From Cacajao melanocephalus (Eukaryota; Chordata; Mammalia; Primates; Pitheciidae), in the NCBI GenBank assembly GCA_963573385.1, contig CAUYLG010039358.1:1-64000 (forward strand): a DNA stretch of 64,000 nt, in the 5' to 3' direction. How positions within the stretch are numbered: the stretch's first letter is position 1; the number at the start of each line of letters is the position of its first letter. A program made the position numbers and the translations under genes. A model generated the notes under the pieces. That model saw only the letters and a list, made by a program, of their open reading frames with translations, ran no database searches and was not told where the DNA came from. Of the stretch, positions 13,065 through 25,320 are shown piece after piece.

Positions 13065-14195
13065 AATCTTACATTTTAGAGAAGTTTTAATTTCATGCCA
13101 AACTTGAATAGAAGAAAGTATGTAATTCTCACATACCCTCTTCCTCCACACATGCATTCCCTTCTAATATCTTGCACCAAAATGGTATTTGTTGCAGTCA
13201 ATGAGCCTACATTGACATGTCATTATCATTCAAATTACACAGTACACTAGGATTCACTCCTGGTGGAAAATATGCTATGGGTTTTAACAAAAATAGAAGG
13301 GAATATATTTACCATTATACTTTCATATGGAATAGATTCACTGCCCCAAAATTTCCTTGAGATCTGCTTATTTATCCTTTCTTCCCTTCAATCCCTGGAA
13401 ATCACTGATATTTTTTATTTTCTCCATGGTTTTACCTTATGCAGAGTATCATACAGTTGGAATCATATATAATGTAGATTTTCAAGACTGGCTTTTCTTC
13501 ACTTAGTAATATGCACTTAAGTTTCTTCTATGTCTTCTCATTAATTTATAGCTAATATATTGTCATTGCTAAATAATACTCTATTATATGATTAAACACC
13601 AATTTAAACATTCACCTACTAAAATACATTTTGATTGCTTTCAAGTTTTGGCAATTATGAATAAAGCTGCTGTAAACATCTTTGTGCAGGTTTGTTGTGG
13701 CCATAAGTTTTAAATACCTTTGGGTAACTCCCAAGGTTCACAACTGCTGGATCATATGATAAGAGTATATTTAGATTGATAAGAAACTGCACATCTTTCT
13801 TTCAAGCTGGCTATGTATTTGTATTCTCACCAGCAATGAATGAGAGTTCTTGTTACTCCATATTTTGCCAGCATTTTTCCTTGCTATTATTACAGATTTT
13901 GGCCATTATAATGTGTGGTAGTATCTTATAGCGGTTATTTTCATTTCCCTGATAATATGACGTGGGACATCTTTTCATATGCTCATTTGGAATCTAAATG
14001 TTTTCTATAGTGAGGTATCAGTTAAGGTTATAGGACTATTTTTTAAATCTGGCTTCTTAAGTTTTCCTATTATTGAGATGCAGGAAATCATTGCGTATTT
14101 AAAACAATAGACTTTTATCAGTTTGCAAATATTCTCTCAGTCCAGCTTGTCTTCTCATACTGTTGATAGACTTAAGTTTAAATCTCTTTTTTAAC
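13065..14195 (-). mobile_element. LINE-1 (L1M type), antisense 3' half
   Basis: The + strand follows the complement of the L1M ORF2 C-terminus and 3'UTR in order: 'catacagttggaatcatata', 'gcttttcttcacttagtaatatgca', 'aataaagctgctgtaaac', 'ctcaccagcaatgaatgagagttc' and 'tatcagtttgcaaatattctctc'. It is diverged with no open frame. The 69-codon + frame at 13263-13472 lies on the wrong strand. Confidence 0.9.
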
Positions 14196-15717
14196 TTGGG
14201 GAATTAATGTGATTTAGTGATAATGTGTTACCCAGTGCTCTGATTAATGCTTCTGTTTTTGTGTTTTTTTCCTAGAAAATGTTGAGGAAGATTAACTAAC
14301 AATAGATAACAAACTAAGGGCCAAGATGTCTGTGTACTACATAGTTCAAGGGACAATATCTATATAAACTCTTATGTTAGAAGCCTGTGGTATACAGAAC
14401 AGGGTCCCTGAACATCACGGTTTCACATCAATCAATCCTCTACAGGATTCATGAATTCTACTATAAAGTATATGACTAAATAATGTGAGAGATTAAGTTT
14501 TCAATATATTAGCAATTGTAGTATCCATGTGAACATATTTGATCTTAAATTTTAAAAGGGATTAGGAAGTTAAAATCTTCCAAAATATTGAGGTAAATTC
14601 TAAAATAAAATAAACCACAGAAAAACACAGGAAAAAATCTCTAGAATACCGAGAGTAAATAAAAATCCTGGGAGAAGTATGCAAAGATGAAATAAATAAT
14701 GTAAATATCACAAAGTACAACATTGATGTGCAAAACATATTGATATATGAAGCCTGGAAAATGATTGTGAGCTTAAAACTTTGAAGACAATTATTTAGAA
14801 TTTATAGCCGAGCCTTAATAGTGATAGTGTCAAAATAAAGCCTTAAAGTGTCTTTTATGCTTGGTGAATATAATAAAAAAATACCAATTTTGAAATAAAT
14901 TTATGACTGTGCAGCACTTCTGATATAGCTTCCCATTTAATGTTTCCTTGGATGCAATGTTATTTTGAAAACTCTCAACTAAAGGCCCATAAATTGATAA
15001 AAATGTCAAATAATGTATTTCTGAACAAACATTTCTAAGAAGAAAATTTATATTTCGGATACAGTCATTTACTCTGTAAAGTTATATTGTTATTTTGCTT
15101 AAATAATGTAAATCATTTTAATTCTCTTGAGTGTCTGTTGCCTTCCAGTGCTCATTTTGCTTTTACTTGTGTCTATTTCTGAAATATATTATTATAAAAT
15201 CGTTTATTGCTTGAGTTTATAATGATAATCTAAACATTAAAGCTTGAGATTGTTCTAGTACAATGTATTTTTATGAGCAAATAACAAAGTAAAAATATTT
15301 TAAAATAAGTTAAGCTTTTATTTAATAACTGTAAACCAAAAAAGAAAGTGAATTATTTAAATATACATTTTCTTCTTTTCTCAGAATCAGATCTACTTGT
15401 CGGAATGTTTTGATGTTAGGACAATTCAGTTAACAAGGCAATATTGAAATGCTTTTCTTTTTTTAACAATATAAATTTTCTCTAATTTCAAGTGAAACAT
15501 TTCATCAAACTGGCTGATGATTTCTGGTAGCAGGTCTAAGAACAGGAGTTAAGTTTCCTAAAACAACGTGTATTTTAAAAGTTTTATGACCTTAAGCTAT
15601 TCTTCACAATATATTGAAGAATGCAAATGCTATGATATCATCTAGATCTCTTGAAATTATTTTTTATGTTTGACTGTGTTATCACATTTTGAGTAGAATG
15701 TAGCTATTATGTGGTAC
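14196..15717. other. Unassigned AT-rich DNA
   Basis: No gene or named repeat. A pyrimidine tract followed by CAG-like 'cctag' at 14250-14275 resembles a splice acceptor, but no matching donor or frame supports an exon. Confidence 0.5.
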
Positions 15718-16497
<780 letters not shown>

Positions 16498-16715
16498 GCT
16501 TAGCGGTTTAGACTAAAATATGGACTCTGGATCCAATGTCCCTCTATGACTTGTCACTGCACAATTTTGGACAATGAAACACTCTGTGCCTTAGTATCAT
16601 CCGAATAATACATTTTTCATAAGACTCTTTTGTAAAGATTAAATGTCCCCATCCCAGTCAGAGTAAGTGTTCTATTTTTTGCTTGTAATCATCATCACAC
16701 CATCATCACATCATA
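16498..16715 (+). mobile_element. MIR SINE, near full length
   Basis: Matches the MIR order: 'atatggactctggatcc', 'gacttgtcactg', 'acactctgtgccttagtatcatc', 'taaagattaaatg', then a 3' tail of ATC units. The tRNA-derived head and core are both present, though strongly diverged, as expected for an element of Mesozoic age. Confidence 0.8.
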
Positions 16716-16734
16716 ATCAGCAGCAGCAGCAGCA
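16686..16734 (+). repeat. Compound trinucleotide repeat (ATC)n(CAG)5
   Basis: ATC-type units at 16686-16715 run into five CAG units at 16718-16732. The ATC part coincides with the MIR 3' tail. The CAG part is an additional expansion. Confidence 0.9.
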
Positions 16735-16899
16735 CATTAATTTCATGTATCCTAAAATAGTGGAAAAAAAATATGTGACAACAATCATACATATGGGGAC
16801 TTAATCTGAGCAATTGTACTGTGCCATGATTTGAATACATATACTTAATACAAGTTATACAACCTTTCAGAAATTTTGTGAGTAAATTTTATATGTCAT

Positions 16900-17316
16900 A
16901 ATGTCATATACATTCAGTGAACAGTTTGATAAAGTTTGATAATGCATAAAGTTTTGAAAATACCAACACAGACAACTTGCAGAACCTCCCATTATGTTGA
17001 AATGTTCCTTTATTTCTTTGTGTCATTCTTCAAGCAGCCCAAGCAACAATTTCAAGAAAGAATCTCATATAAATTAGATTATAGCATGTGTAGTATTGTG
17101 TCATTCTTATTTTTCTAGTATAACAATTTAGAGATTCATATTTTGTTCAACAGTATATTCATTATGAGTATGAAAAAGTTTTCAATTATATGCATAAACC
17201 ACTTTTTGTTTATCATTCTTCAGTTGTTCAACATTAGCTTTTCCAGTTTGGAGCTATTCTTTTCCTAGTATCTGTTAGGACATGTATTCATTTATCTTGG
17301 GTGGATATAAAGAGGT
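16900..17316 (-). mobile_element. LINE-1 (L1M) antisense, left part
   Basis: The + strand carries the complement of the L1M 3' region: 'tatttctttgtgtcattc', 'agcatgtgtagtattgtgtc', 'ccagtttggagctatt', then 'catgtattcatttatcttggg'. It stops at about 17316, where a different sequence intervenes, and resumes at 17652. Confidence 0.75.
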
Positions 17317-17651
17317 GGCCAGATTATTCTAGAGAGGCCTCGAGCAAGAAGCTGGAAATCTAAGCCAAAATCCTCTGAGGAGCAATACAAATTGTGTCTT
17401 ATCTCTTACTGCTGGATGCTTAAAGATAAATATTGATCAATAACATGGGTTTTGAAATAAGTTTGGATTGCAATGTCTTCTGTGGTCTGTTTCTGCCATT
17501 TATTTATAGCTAAGAGAAAAGCGATTTTAGCTAATATAGGCCTTTTTACTGACTTTGTAATATTATCTGCAGTTTAATAATAAAATTATTGATTATCAAA
17601 GCCCAATCAATGGTTAGAAAGTTATGATTAGAACCTGAGGAAAACTGTCAA
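17317..17651 (+). pseudogene. Retrocopy-like block, copy 1 (interrupts L1M)
   Basis: A 335-bp segment absent from L1M separates two collinear L1M parts. Its first part reads open in one frame from 17320 to a stop at about 17430 (fragment RPRARSWKSKPKSSEE, then ISYCWMLKDKY and stop) and is followed by 3'UTR-like AT-rich sequence. Related sequence recurs at 18301-18394 (inverted) and 18924-19163 (direct). I do not recognise the protein, and no poly-A tail or clear target-site duplication remains. It could be a 5'-truncated processed pseudogene or a piece of an unrecognised repeat family. The type label is an inference. Confidence 0.45.
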
Positions 17652-17940
17652 GGTATGTTTATCCTTGTAAAAATTTGACAAATTGTTTTCCACTGTGTCT
17701 CCAATATTTTGCATTTATCCAGTAATGAATAATAGTGTTTAGTTGATTAAATCCTCACCAATCCTTTGAAATAACAGTTCTATTTCAATCCTGATAAATG
17801 TGTTTCAATATCTCATTGTGGCTAATACATTAATTGCCATTTTCTATTGACCAGTAAGATGCAAATTTCAAGTACTTCTTTTTCTTTAGATATTCTCTTT
17901 AGTGAGGTATTTGTTCTAATATTTTACTTTTTTTGTTTGC
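17652..17940 (-). mobile_element. LINE-1 (L1M) antisense, right part
   Basis: Continuation of the interrupted L1M: 'gacaaattgttttccac', 'gcatttatccagtaatgaataatag', 'tctcattgtggctaatacattaattgccatt' and 'ttctctttagtgaggtatttgttc' follow the complement of L1M in the correct order immediately after the left part. Confidence 0.8.
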
Positions 17941-18300
17941 ATTTGTGCTCTCTACTCCATCATTTTATGCTTGCAACAATAACAATATTCTCAGTATGAC
18001 AGCTTACAAAAGGTCTTAAATACTGAATATTACATATAAAAGTTACGAAGTCCCAAACAACTTTATCTTTGGTTAAAAGTTTATTCTTTTTCTTCATTAA
18101 AGTGGGAGAATGATTATCATAACGCAATAATGAAGTAAGCAGAGTTGAAGCTGGGTGACATATTTGATAATGCTTAATCTTTATCTTTAGCGCTGTCCTC
18201 TATAGAGCACATTATAATGGTGATACTATTGTACACATTATGTGTCCACTGGCACACACCAATGTCTCCTTGACAGCCCTTAAACTCAAAATTTCTCTCT
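17941..18300. other. Unassigned AT-rich DNA
   Basis: No repeat or gene recognised between the L1M and the rearranged block. Confidence 0.5.
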
Positions 18301-19163
18301 TCAGCAGTAAGAGATAAGATACATTTTATATCGCTCTTCAGAAGATTTTGGCGTAGATTTCCAGCTTCTTGCTCTAGGCCTTTCTAGAATCTGGTAAAGA
18401 TCAATTGCTGTTTCAAAATTCTTTTCATTAATATTCTTAGCCCCTGTAGTCTTTGTTGCTTCAATAGCTCTCTGATGCTATTTGCTCTAATATTGCCAAA
18501 TTATATGTCACTTATCTATTATTTTGTTTTCTCAGTGACAGATAATGTAGCCTGCAAGCTACTATCTTCTATAAAAATAAAATTATCTCATCAGATAACA
18601 TCCAATAGTGGTTGATAGAGTTCCTCTGATAAGAACTCTTATATTATTATTCATATTTTTATCTTTTTTGACATATGCTTTCTTCTGTCTTCATGGTGAG
18701 TTTCAAGAAGAATAAATAGAAAAAATAAACTCATAGGCTCAGAACATCATCTGTAACAATCTTCTATAATGTTTAAAATTTAGTTAAGAAAGTGTGATTA
18801 ATGAACAAGATCATATAACAGTAATGCTTCTGTTTACAACCTTACCTTACTTGAGTGTTGAAAATACCAAATGTAACTCACTAATCTAGCAGGAAATATT
18901 ACATTAATCAATTTTAAAATAATGGATGCTTAAAGATAAATATTGATCAATAACATGAGTTTTGAAATAAGTTTGGATTGCAATGTCTTCAGTGGTCTGT
19001 TTTTGCCATTTATTTATAGCTAAGAGAAAAGCCACTTTAACCAATATAGGTCTTCTTATTGACTTTGTAATTTTATCTGAAGTTTAATATTAAAATTATT
19101 GATTATCAAAGCCAAATCAACAGTTTTAAAGTTATGATTAGAACCTGAGGAAAACTATCAACC
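18301..19163. pseudogene. Retrocopy-like block, copy 2, 5' part inverted
   Basis: Positions 18301-18394 are the reverse complement of 17319-17415, while 18924-19163 repeats 17413-17651 directly at about 90% identity. Turning 18301-18923 round would place the first part directly before the second, giving one contiguous, longer copy. Read in that sense the inverted part stays open for about 57 codons ending in the shared frame (ETAIDLYQILERPRARSWK). This geometry is what twin-priming 5' inversion produces in L1-mediated retrocopies. Boundaries inside 18395-18923 rest on this model, not on alignment. The parent sequence is unknown. Confidence 0.5.
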
Positions 19164-20596
19164 AAGTGAAATTTTCTTAGCACACAAAATTTCTATCTTT
19201 TGAGCATTACCAATGTTCTATAGCATATTGCCCAACTTTTAAATGAATTCCCTTTGGTGTTGGCTTTAACTCTGCATACTTGTATATTTTTAAAAATAAC
19301 TTATTTTTAACATCAAAATGTGTATGTTCCATTACTTATTATTTTATTGACCCACATTTTGCAAAATGACTGTTCTGTAATCTAAGAATCAACACACTTT
19401 TATTTCACTTTTCCTGGCTAACATCTACTGCTCCTGTCTCAAATATCCTTTTTCGGGAACACATTCCTGCCATCTAGTAATTACTTTTAAAATTTTCTTT
19501 AGCTTCAAATAGGCTCATGGTCAATGATAAAAGTTAATTGTTTTAAATCTCTAAATTGGAAAGATTTTGTTATGCAAAGAAGCTTAATAGAGAGATCAAT
19601 TCAATAAATGCATATTGAATGAGTGTATAAAGTTGTAATCTATTATAGTTCAGCTAATTTAAATACATTTTACCAGTATATTTACAGGAAACCTCTGTGT
19701 TTTCAAAGTGTAATTAAAATAACAATAGATAATTTAAAATTAATTTCAAAATTTATTTTATTTTTATATTTCTAATTAATTTTATAAATTATATAAAATA
19801 AATGTAAAATATCTGCAATCTTTTAATAGCTATTACAATATGTAAAAATACAACATATAAGTTTAGCTAGAGAAATGGATAACGTCTAGACATGTATCTG
19901 GGACTGAGCTTTAAGTTATTTCACTTTCATGAAAATTTAGTCAGATATCTTCATGTTTATTATTTCATAAAGAGAAAAGTGAGTGACTTACTACAAGTCA
20001 TCAAAAATGTTGCCCAGATCAACTAAATACATAATGTCAATTAGGCAACAAAAGACTATTTTAAAAGTGAGTAATTAAATGAGTATTTACTTACAAAAGT
20101 ATAATTTATAATATGAAATAAAGGGAGCACAAATAATAAATAATGTACTAACTTTAATCTGGTAGTAACTAAGCTGTCTCTATTCTTTAGCCTAGTTGAA
20201 CAAAGGAAGGGAGGAGTTGCCAGAATCTGCATGTAGGGAATGTCAAGCAGATATTCAAGATATTTTGGAGGAGAGGTAATTCTCTCTCAAGGAACAGAGC
20301 TCAACTCAGGTAGTCAAAGGGAAGTAAGAAGAAGGTTAAATGTAATAATGTCACTCTTTTCACACCATTACAAAGACAACCTACTGCCAAACTGGTCAGT
20401 TGGCCAGAGTGTGAGAACTTGTTGATTTCATCCATGGAAATAAGTTTCCCAGTATGTATGGAACAGTATCGGGAATGATGGGATAGCGATCTGAGGAGGC
20501 AAACATAAGATATCAGGCAAAAAATAAAAATAGTTCAAATCATTGCAAAATGAAAGATAGCATATCAACATTTTGAGTATCAATTTTATTACAATA
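19164..20596. other. Mostly unassigned AT-rich DNA
   Basis: Contains a probable MIR (19895-20030) and otherwise no named repeat. The 61-codon + frame at 20240-20425 has no domain. Confidence 0.5.
19895..20030 (+). mobile_element. Probable MIR fragment
   Basis: Weak but ordered similarity to the MIR 3' half: 'tctgggactgagctttaag', then 'catgtttattatttcataaag' and 'agtgagtgacttactacaagtcatc'. It is diverged enough that a database alignment is needed. Confidence 0.45.
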
Positions 20597-21121
20597 TGTG
20601 TGAAGTAGAAAAGTTCCTCTTCAAAGTTTCCTTCTTATTAAAGAATAAATCCTACTTTCTTTTTGTTAGTAACTCTTTGTTAAACCCTATTGTATGTAGT
20701 TGTTAGACATGCTTATAGGCACATAGTACATTCTATGTCCTTGTACTTTAACCAAGATAATCTGTGCAGCGTGTGCTCATAAGCATGTCGCAGCTCGCAG
20801 CCTATGCCCCTTCCTTATTTGAACTTCCTTTTTGTTCTCCTTTGCTTTTACCTGTTTGCAAAAGTTTTAAGTTGTTAGCAAATTGGGTTTTAATTTAAAT
20901 TGTGAGGTCTGGCTCCAACCAACGGAGATCAGACACACCAGTAGGGACAACCCCAAATGCTTAAGGGATAAATATGTCTGCTTTTCCTTTGTTCATTGTA
21001 CTCTCATGTCAAGATGGCTAGTGAGAGTATTCTTTCTGCAGGAAGTAAAAATTGCTTTGCTGAAAGATTCGTTGTCTCAGTGCTGAGTTTTATTTGTGGC
21101 ACCAAGCATCTGTTTCCAACA
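20597..21121 (+). mobile_element. ERV1-class solo LTR
   Basis: The block starts with TGTG at 20597-20600 and ends in CCAACA at 21116-21121. Between lie features of a class I endogenous retrovirus LTR, including 'gaggtctggctccaaccaacggagatcagacacaccagt', a TATA-like 'gggataaatatg' and 'ctttctgcaggaagtaaaaattgctttgctga'. No internal retroviral sequence adjoins, so it is a solo LTR. It resembles the MER4/MER66 type; exact family not assigned. Flanking 4-5 bp duplications are not evident. Confidence 0.75.
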
Positions 21122-21199
21122 AATTGTCATATACAACATAAAAATGTTTATCACCAAAACAGAAAGAAAGTAAACTCTTCTAATAAAATAATGATAAGT

Positions 21200-22560
21200 A
21201 TATGATGGCAGCAGCATGGCTGACTAAAGAGGCCTAGCAATTGTCCCCCTCTTAAAAGAACCAAGACAATGAACAAACAACTAAACTTCAACTTGAATAT
21301 GTGAGGCACAGCACTAGAGTGAAGCAGCAAAGTGACAGGGTTCTTACAGAGCATAAAGACCCAGGATAACAAAGTAGAGATGACAGTTAGGCACCCAGTC
21401 TCTCCCAATGAAATTATCTCAGAACCAGGATAAACTTCCTATCATACATAGAATGTAAGCAGAAGACCCCACCAGTCACAACTGAAAATGAATACACCTG
21501 CACTCCTTACTGCAGGAAAGTACCACAGTATTCAGAGTCCTGGCCTAGTTTAGGAAACTGTCTGGAATTCACGTGGCTGCATTGCCACATGATTAGCAGT
21601 GAAAGTTTTGTACTATTCATACCTCTCATGACCCAAGATACTGAAACATGATGCCACCTTAAAACAAGAGCCACTGCTGGAGTATGCTCTGCTCTGGGGA
21701 ACAGTAGCTACACTGCATCTCACCTTTGGGATTCTCATTATTCCACTAAGCTATACAAGTGGCTGCAAAGCCACAATCCCTGCTGCTCAAAGCCTCAGCC
21801 CTGGACCCTGAGTTACAACTCCAGCCTTACATATCAGAGAAGCAAACTATGGACCAGCTAAACCAATGTGTACTGACAAGAGAAGCCCTGAGCAAACCTG
21901 CGTTTGAGCCAGGTGAGCAGCTGCATACTACTGCTACTGCTGAGAAACAACCCAGCAGACCCACCTGCTGGATATGCTCTAAAGCTAACCAAGAAGTTGC
22001 CTCTGTCCCTTGATTGAAAAACAGTACAGAAGACCCACGCTGATGGACTTTCCTCCAATAAAGCTGAGTATCTATCACCCTTTTCTTCAGCTAGAGAAAC
22101 AGTAAAAGGCTCTAACCCTGGCAAGCCAGTCCCCAAGCCAGTTTGTCCATTCTTCATGCACATTCCCCCAGAGCAGAAACAGCTCATTTACCCTCATCCA
22201 TTGAGCTAGTTGTGCCTGAATCAGCTAATTCAACATGTTCATGGATTCACCCCTGGCTTGAGAAGCAGATCTGTCAACCCACCTCCAGCAAAACCGCACC
22301 ACTGCTGCCACAAAATGCCGTAGTGTAGACCACTGAGGCACTCATAAACATTACCTATATAGGTTACAGTTAAAGAAACTGCATGGAACATGCACTAATG
22401 TATCTATCCAAAATCAAATGCAATGCACCCCACTCAACAGACACCCTAATGCCCATCTATAGGTATAAGTGAAAGCTATAGGTATAAGTTGCTTTCTGAT
22501 GAAAGCTACTACCTAACTTTGAAATAGGTTACTGTCCCACCAGATGTGCAGATATCAACA
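21200..22560 (+). promoter_or_regulatory. Decayed L1M 5'UTR
   Basis: This is the promoter-bearing leader of the L1M copy, GC-richer than its surroundings. Several short frames occur here on both strands (for example 21759-22013 + and 21858-22187 -), but they overlap each other and follow no known protein. A 20-bp-scale internal duplication (ctataggtataagt) is seen at about 22458-22490. Promoter activity is unlikely to persist. Confidence 0.55.
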
Positions 22561-22630
22561 CAGGGACACAAGAAAAAGAAAGGAAACATAATATCTCCAA
22601 AGAAACAAAATAATTATCTGCTAAAAGGCA

Positions 22631-22703
<73 letters not shown>
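22631..22703 (+). repeat. (AT)n(CA)n compound microsatellite
   Basis: (AT)n at 22631-22676 with one interruption runs into (AC)12 at 22679-22703. It is long and pure enough to be length-polymorphic. Confidence 0.97.
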
Positions 22704-22708
<5 letters not shown>

Positions 22709-22820
22709 CCAGAAAATAAATTTAGAATAATGATTTTAGGAAATACAGACAGGCAATTCAAGTAAATCAACAAAATAATTCATTATCTGAATGAAAAATT
22801 TAACAAAGAGATACTCTCTC

Positions 22821-22888
<68 letters not shown>

Positions 22889-23700
22889 AATCTCAGAGTT
22901 TAGGAATTCAATGAATGAAATTTAAAAATATATATCATTAATAGTTTCAACAACTACCTAGACAAAGCAGAAGAAAGAATTTTTGAATCTGAATACAGGT
23001 CTTTTGAAATAACGCAGTCAGATCAAAAAAGCAAAACCAAAACAAAAAGAATAAAAAAAAAATGAAGAAAGACTACAGGACTTACAGGACACTACTCAGT
23101 GAATAATGTTTGTATTTTGAGAAGAGTTTCAGAAGGAGAAGAGAAAGAAAATTTTGTAGATAATCTATTTAATATAATATTAGCTATGTTCAAAAGTCTT
23201 AAGAGAGATATGGATATCCAGATCCAAGAAACTTAAAGAACGTTAAACAGAACCAAAATGTCCTGTTTGTAATAGAATCAAAAATGTCCTGTCTGAGGCC
23301 ATTGTAGTAAAATTGCTAAATATCAAAGACAAAGAGCAAATTCTAAAGATAACAAAACAAAAGAGCCAAGTCCAATGTAAGGAAATCATTATCAGACTGA
23401 TAGCAGATTGCTCAGCAGAAACCTGACAATTCAGGAGAGAATGGGAAAATGTATTCCAGTACTGAACATAGATAAAACAAACCAGACAAACCAAAAACTT
23501 CTGCCAACATAGTATGCACAGAAAAGCTATTCAGAAATGAATGAATAAAACAAATTATTTCCCAGAAAAACAAAAACAAAAATAATTAATCATGAGTAGA
23601 CTGGCCTTAGAAGAAATGCCTAAGGAAGTCATACATCTGGAAGGAAGAGATGATAACCACCACCATGAAAACATGAGAAATTACAAAAATTCACTGGTAG
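22700..23700 (+). pseudogene. L1M ORF1 remnant
   Basis: Nucleotide order follows L1M ORF1: 'aatttagaataatgatttt', 'cagaagaaagaattttt', 'gagatatggatatccagatcc' and 'gcagaaacctgacaattcaggag'. There is no frame above about 65 codons. ORF1 normally encodes an RNA-binding chaperone of about 300-340 residues. A (CA)n(GA)n microsatellite sits inside it. Confidence 0.7.
22823..22889 (+). repeat. (CA)n(GA)n compound microsatellite
   Basis: About 22 CA units (22823-22868) followed by about 11 GA units (22868-22889), inside the L1M ORF1 remnant only 120 bp from the first CA tract. Confidence 0.97.
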
Positions 23701-24062
23701 AGCAGTTAGAAAGAGAAAGGAATCAAACTTTAACAGTACAGAAAACCACAAAACAGCTAAAAGAAACAAAACCAAAAACAGCTTAATGGATATATTAAGC
23801 AGTCAAAAAGCGATTAAATGTTAGGAGTAAGTCCTTATCTACAAATATAACCTTAAATACAAATGAATAAAATTTTCAATTAAAAAACATAGATTGATCA
23901 AATTGATAAAAATGCAGGACCCAACTTTGTCAATGAGAAACTCATTTCACATGGAAAGGCACACATAGACTGAAAGTGAAGGGATGAAAATAAATATTTA
24001 ATGCAAATGGAAAACAAAAATGCACAGGAATAACTACACTTACGTGCGGTAAAACAGACTAT

Positions 24063-24401
24063 ATGATCATCTCAATATATTTGGAAGCAACGCTTGACAA
24101 AATTCAACATCACTTCACAATAAACCGTTTCAACAAACTAGACGTAGCAGAAACATACCACAACACTATAATGGCCATATTTGATAAACTCACAGCTAAC
24201 ATCATACTGAACAGGAAACAGCTGAAAGTTTTACTATATAAACTGAAACAAGACAATAGTACTCACTTTTACCACTTTTATTCAACAATACTTGAAGTTC
24301 TAGCTAGAACGATTAGACAAGAGGAAAAAAAGAACATTCAAATAGAAAATAACGTGGTCTATTTGCCCCTATTTGCAGCCAACATGGTCATATATTTGTA
24401 G
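24063..24401 (+). pseudogene. L1M ORF2 reverse transcriptase remnant
   Basis: The 112-codon frame matches the palm region of L1 reverse transcriptase. The conserved block before the active site is present (KLTANIILNRKQLKVLLYK), but the FADD catalytic box reads FAAN at 24372-24383, losing both aspartates. The frame begins exactly where the element jumps from endonuclease sequence, so the ATG is a chance codon and not a real start. Non-functional. Confidence 0.85.
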
Positions 24402-25320
24402 AAAAACCTAAAGACTTCACCAAAAAACACTTAGAACTGATAAACAAATTCAATAAATTTGCAGAAAACAAAACAAAGATTAAAAAATTGGTAGCATTTT
24501 TAAACATTATCAGTAAACTAGCTGAAACTACTTCTAAACATTGAACATTGTTGGTGGTAATATCAATTAGTGCAATCATTATGGAGAAAAGTGTGAAGCT
24601 TCTGCAAAAAACTCCAAAAAAATCCTACCATATGATCTAGAAATTCTACTACTGGGTATAAATTCAGAAAACAAAATGGAAATCAGTACAGCGAAAAAAC
24701 ACCTGCATTGCTATGCACAATGCAGCAATACTGAAAATAGCCAAGGTCAGGCTAAGTGTCCAACAGCTAAATGTATAAATAAAATATAGCATATATAAAA
24801 ACTGGAATATTATTTACCCATAAAAGAGAATGACATTCTGTCATTCATGGCAACATGGACAAGCCTAGAAGATATTATGTTAAGCAAAATTAGTCAGAAT
24901 AAAGACAAATAAATACCATATATTCTCAGTCATATGGAAGGGGAAAAAGTTGATCTCATAGAAATAGAGAGTGAAATACTAATTACTAGAGGTTGGGAAG
25001 GGTAGTAATAAGAAGGGTTGGGAAACGTTAGTTAAATAATAAAATATTACAGGAGGAATCAATATTAGAAAGGAAAAATCACTTTTGGTATTCTACGGTA
25101 ATATAGGATGACTATAGTTCACATTAATTTATTATATTTTTTCAAATAGTTAGAACAGAAGATTTTAAATGTCCCCAAGATGAAGAAGTAATAAATTATT
25201 GAAGTGTTAAATATGGTAATTACTTATGTTTGACTACTTCACATTTTATGCATGGAAATATTACTATCTGCCTCACAAATCTTTATAATTTTTCTACGCC
25301 AATTAAAATAATAATAATAT

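Larger units (their letters stand above)
21200..25320 (+). mobile_element. LINE-1 (L1M) nearly end-to-end, internally deleted
   Basis: Begins with an L1 5'UTR ('gatggcagcagcatggctgac'), passes through ORF1-derived sequence (about 22700-23700), the start of ORF2 with the endonuclease (23780-24060), jumps at about 24062 into the reverse transcriptase, jumps again at about 24535 to the ORF2 C-terminus, and ends in an L1M 3'UTR at about 25320. At 4.1 kb against about 6 kb it lacks most of ORF2. Stops are frequent in all parts. Older than Alu, in the L1MA-L1MC range by divergence. Confidence 0.92.

Noticed and set aside
14239..14275. Branch-point, pyrimidine tract and AG resembling a splice acceptor
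   Set aside because: No downstream donor with good consensus within typical exon length and no open frame. T-rich intergenic DNA often yields such motifs.
21759..22328. Several overlapping 60-109 codon frames on both strands
   Set aside because: They lie in the L1M 5'UTR, which is GC-richer. They are not conserved proteins.
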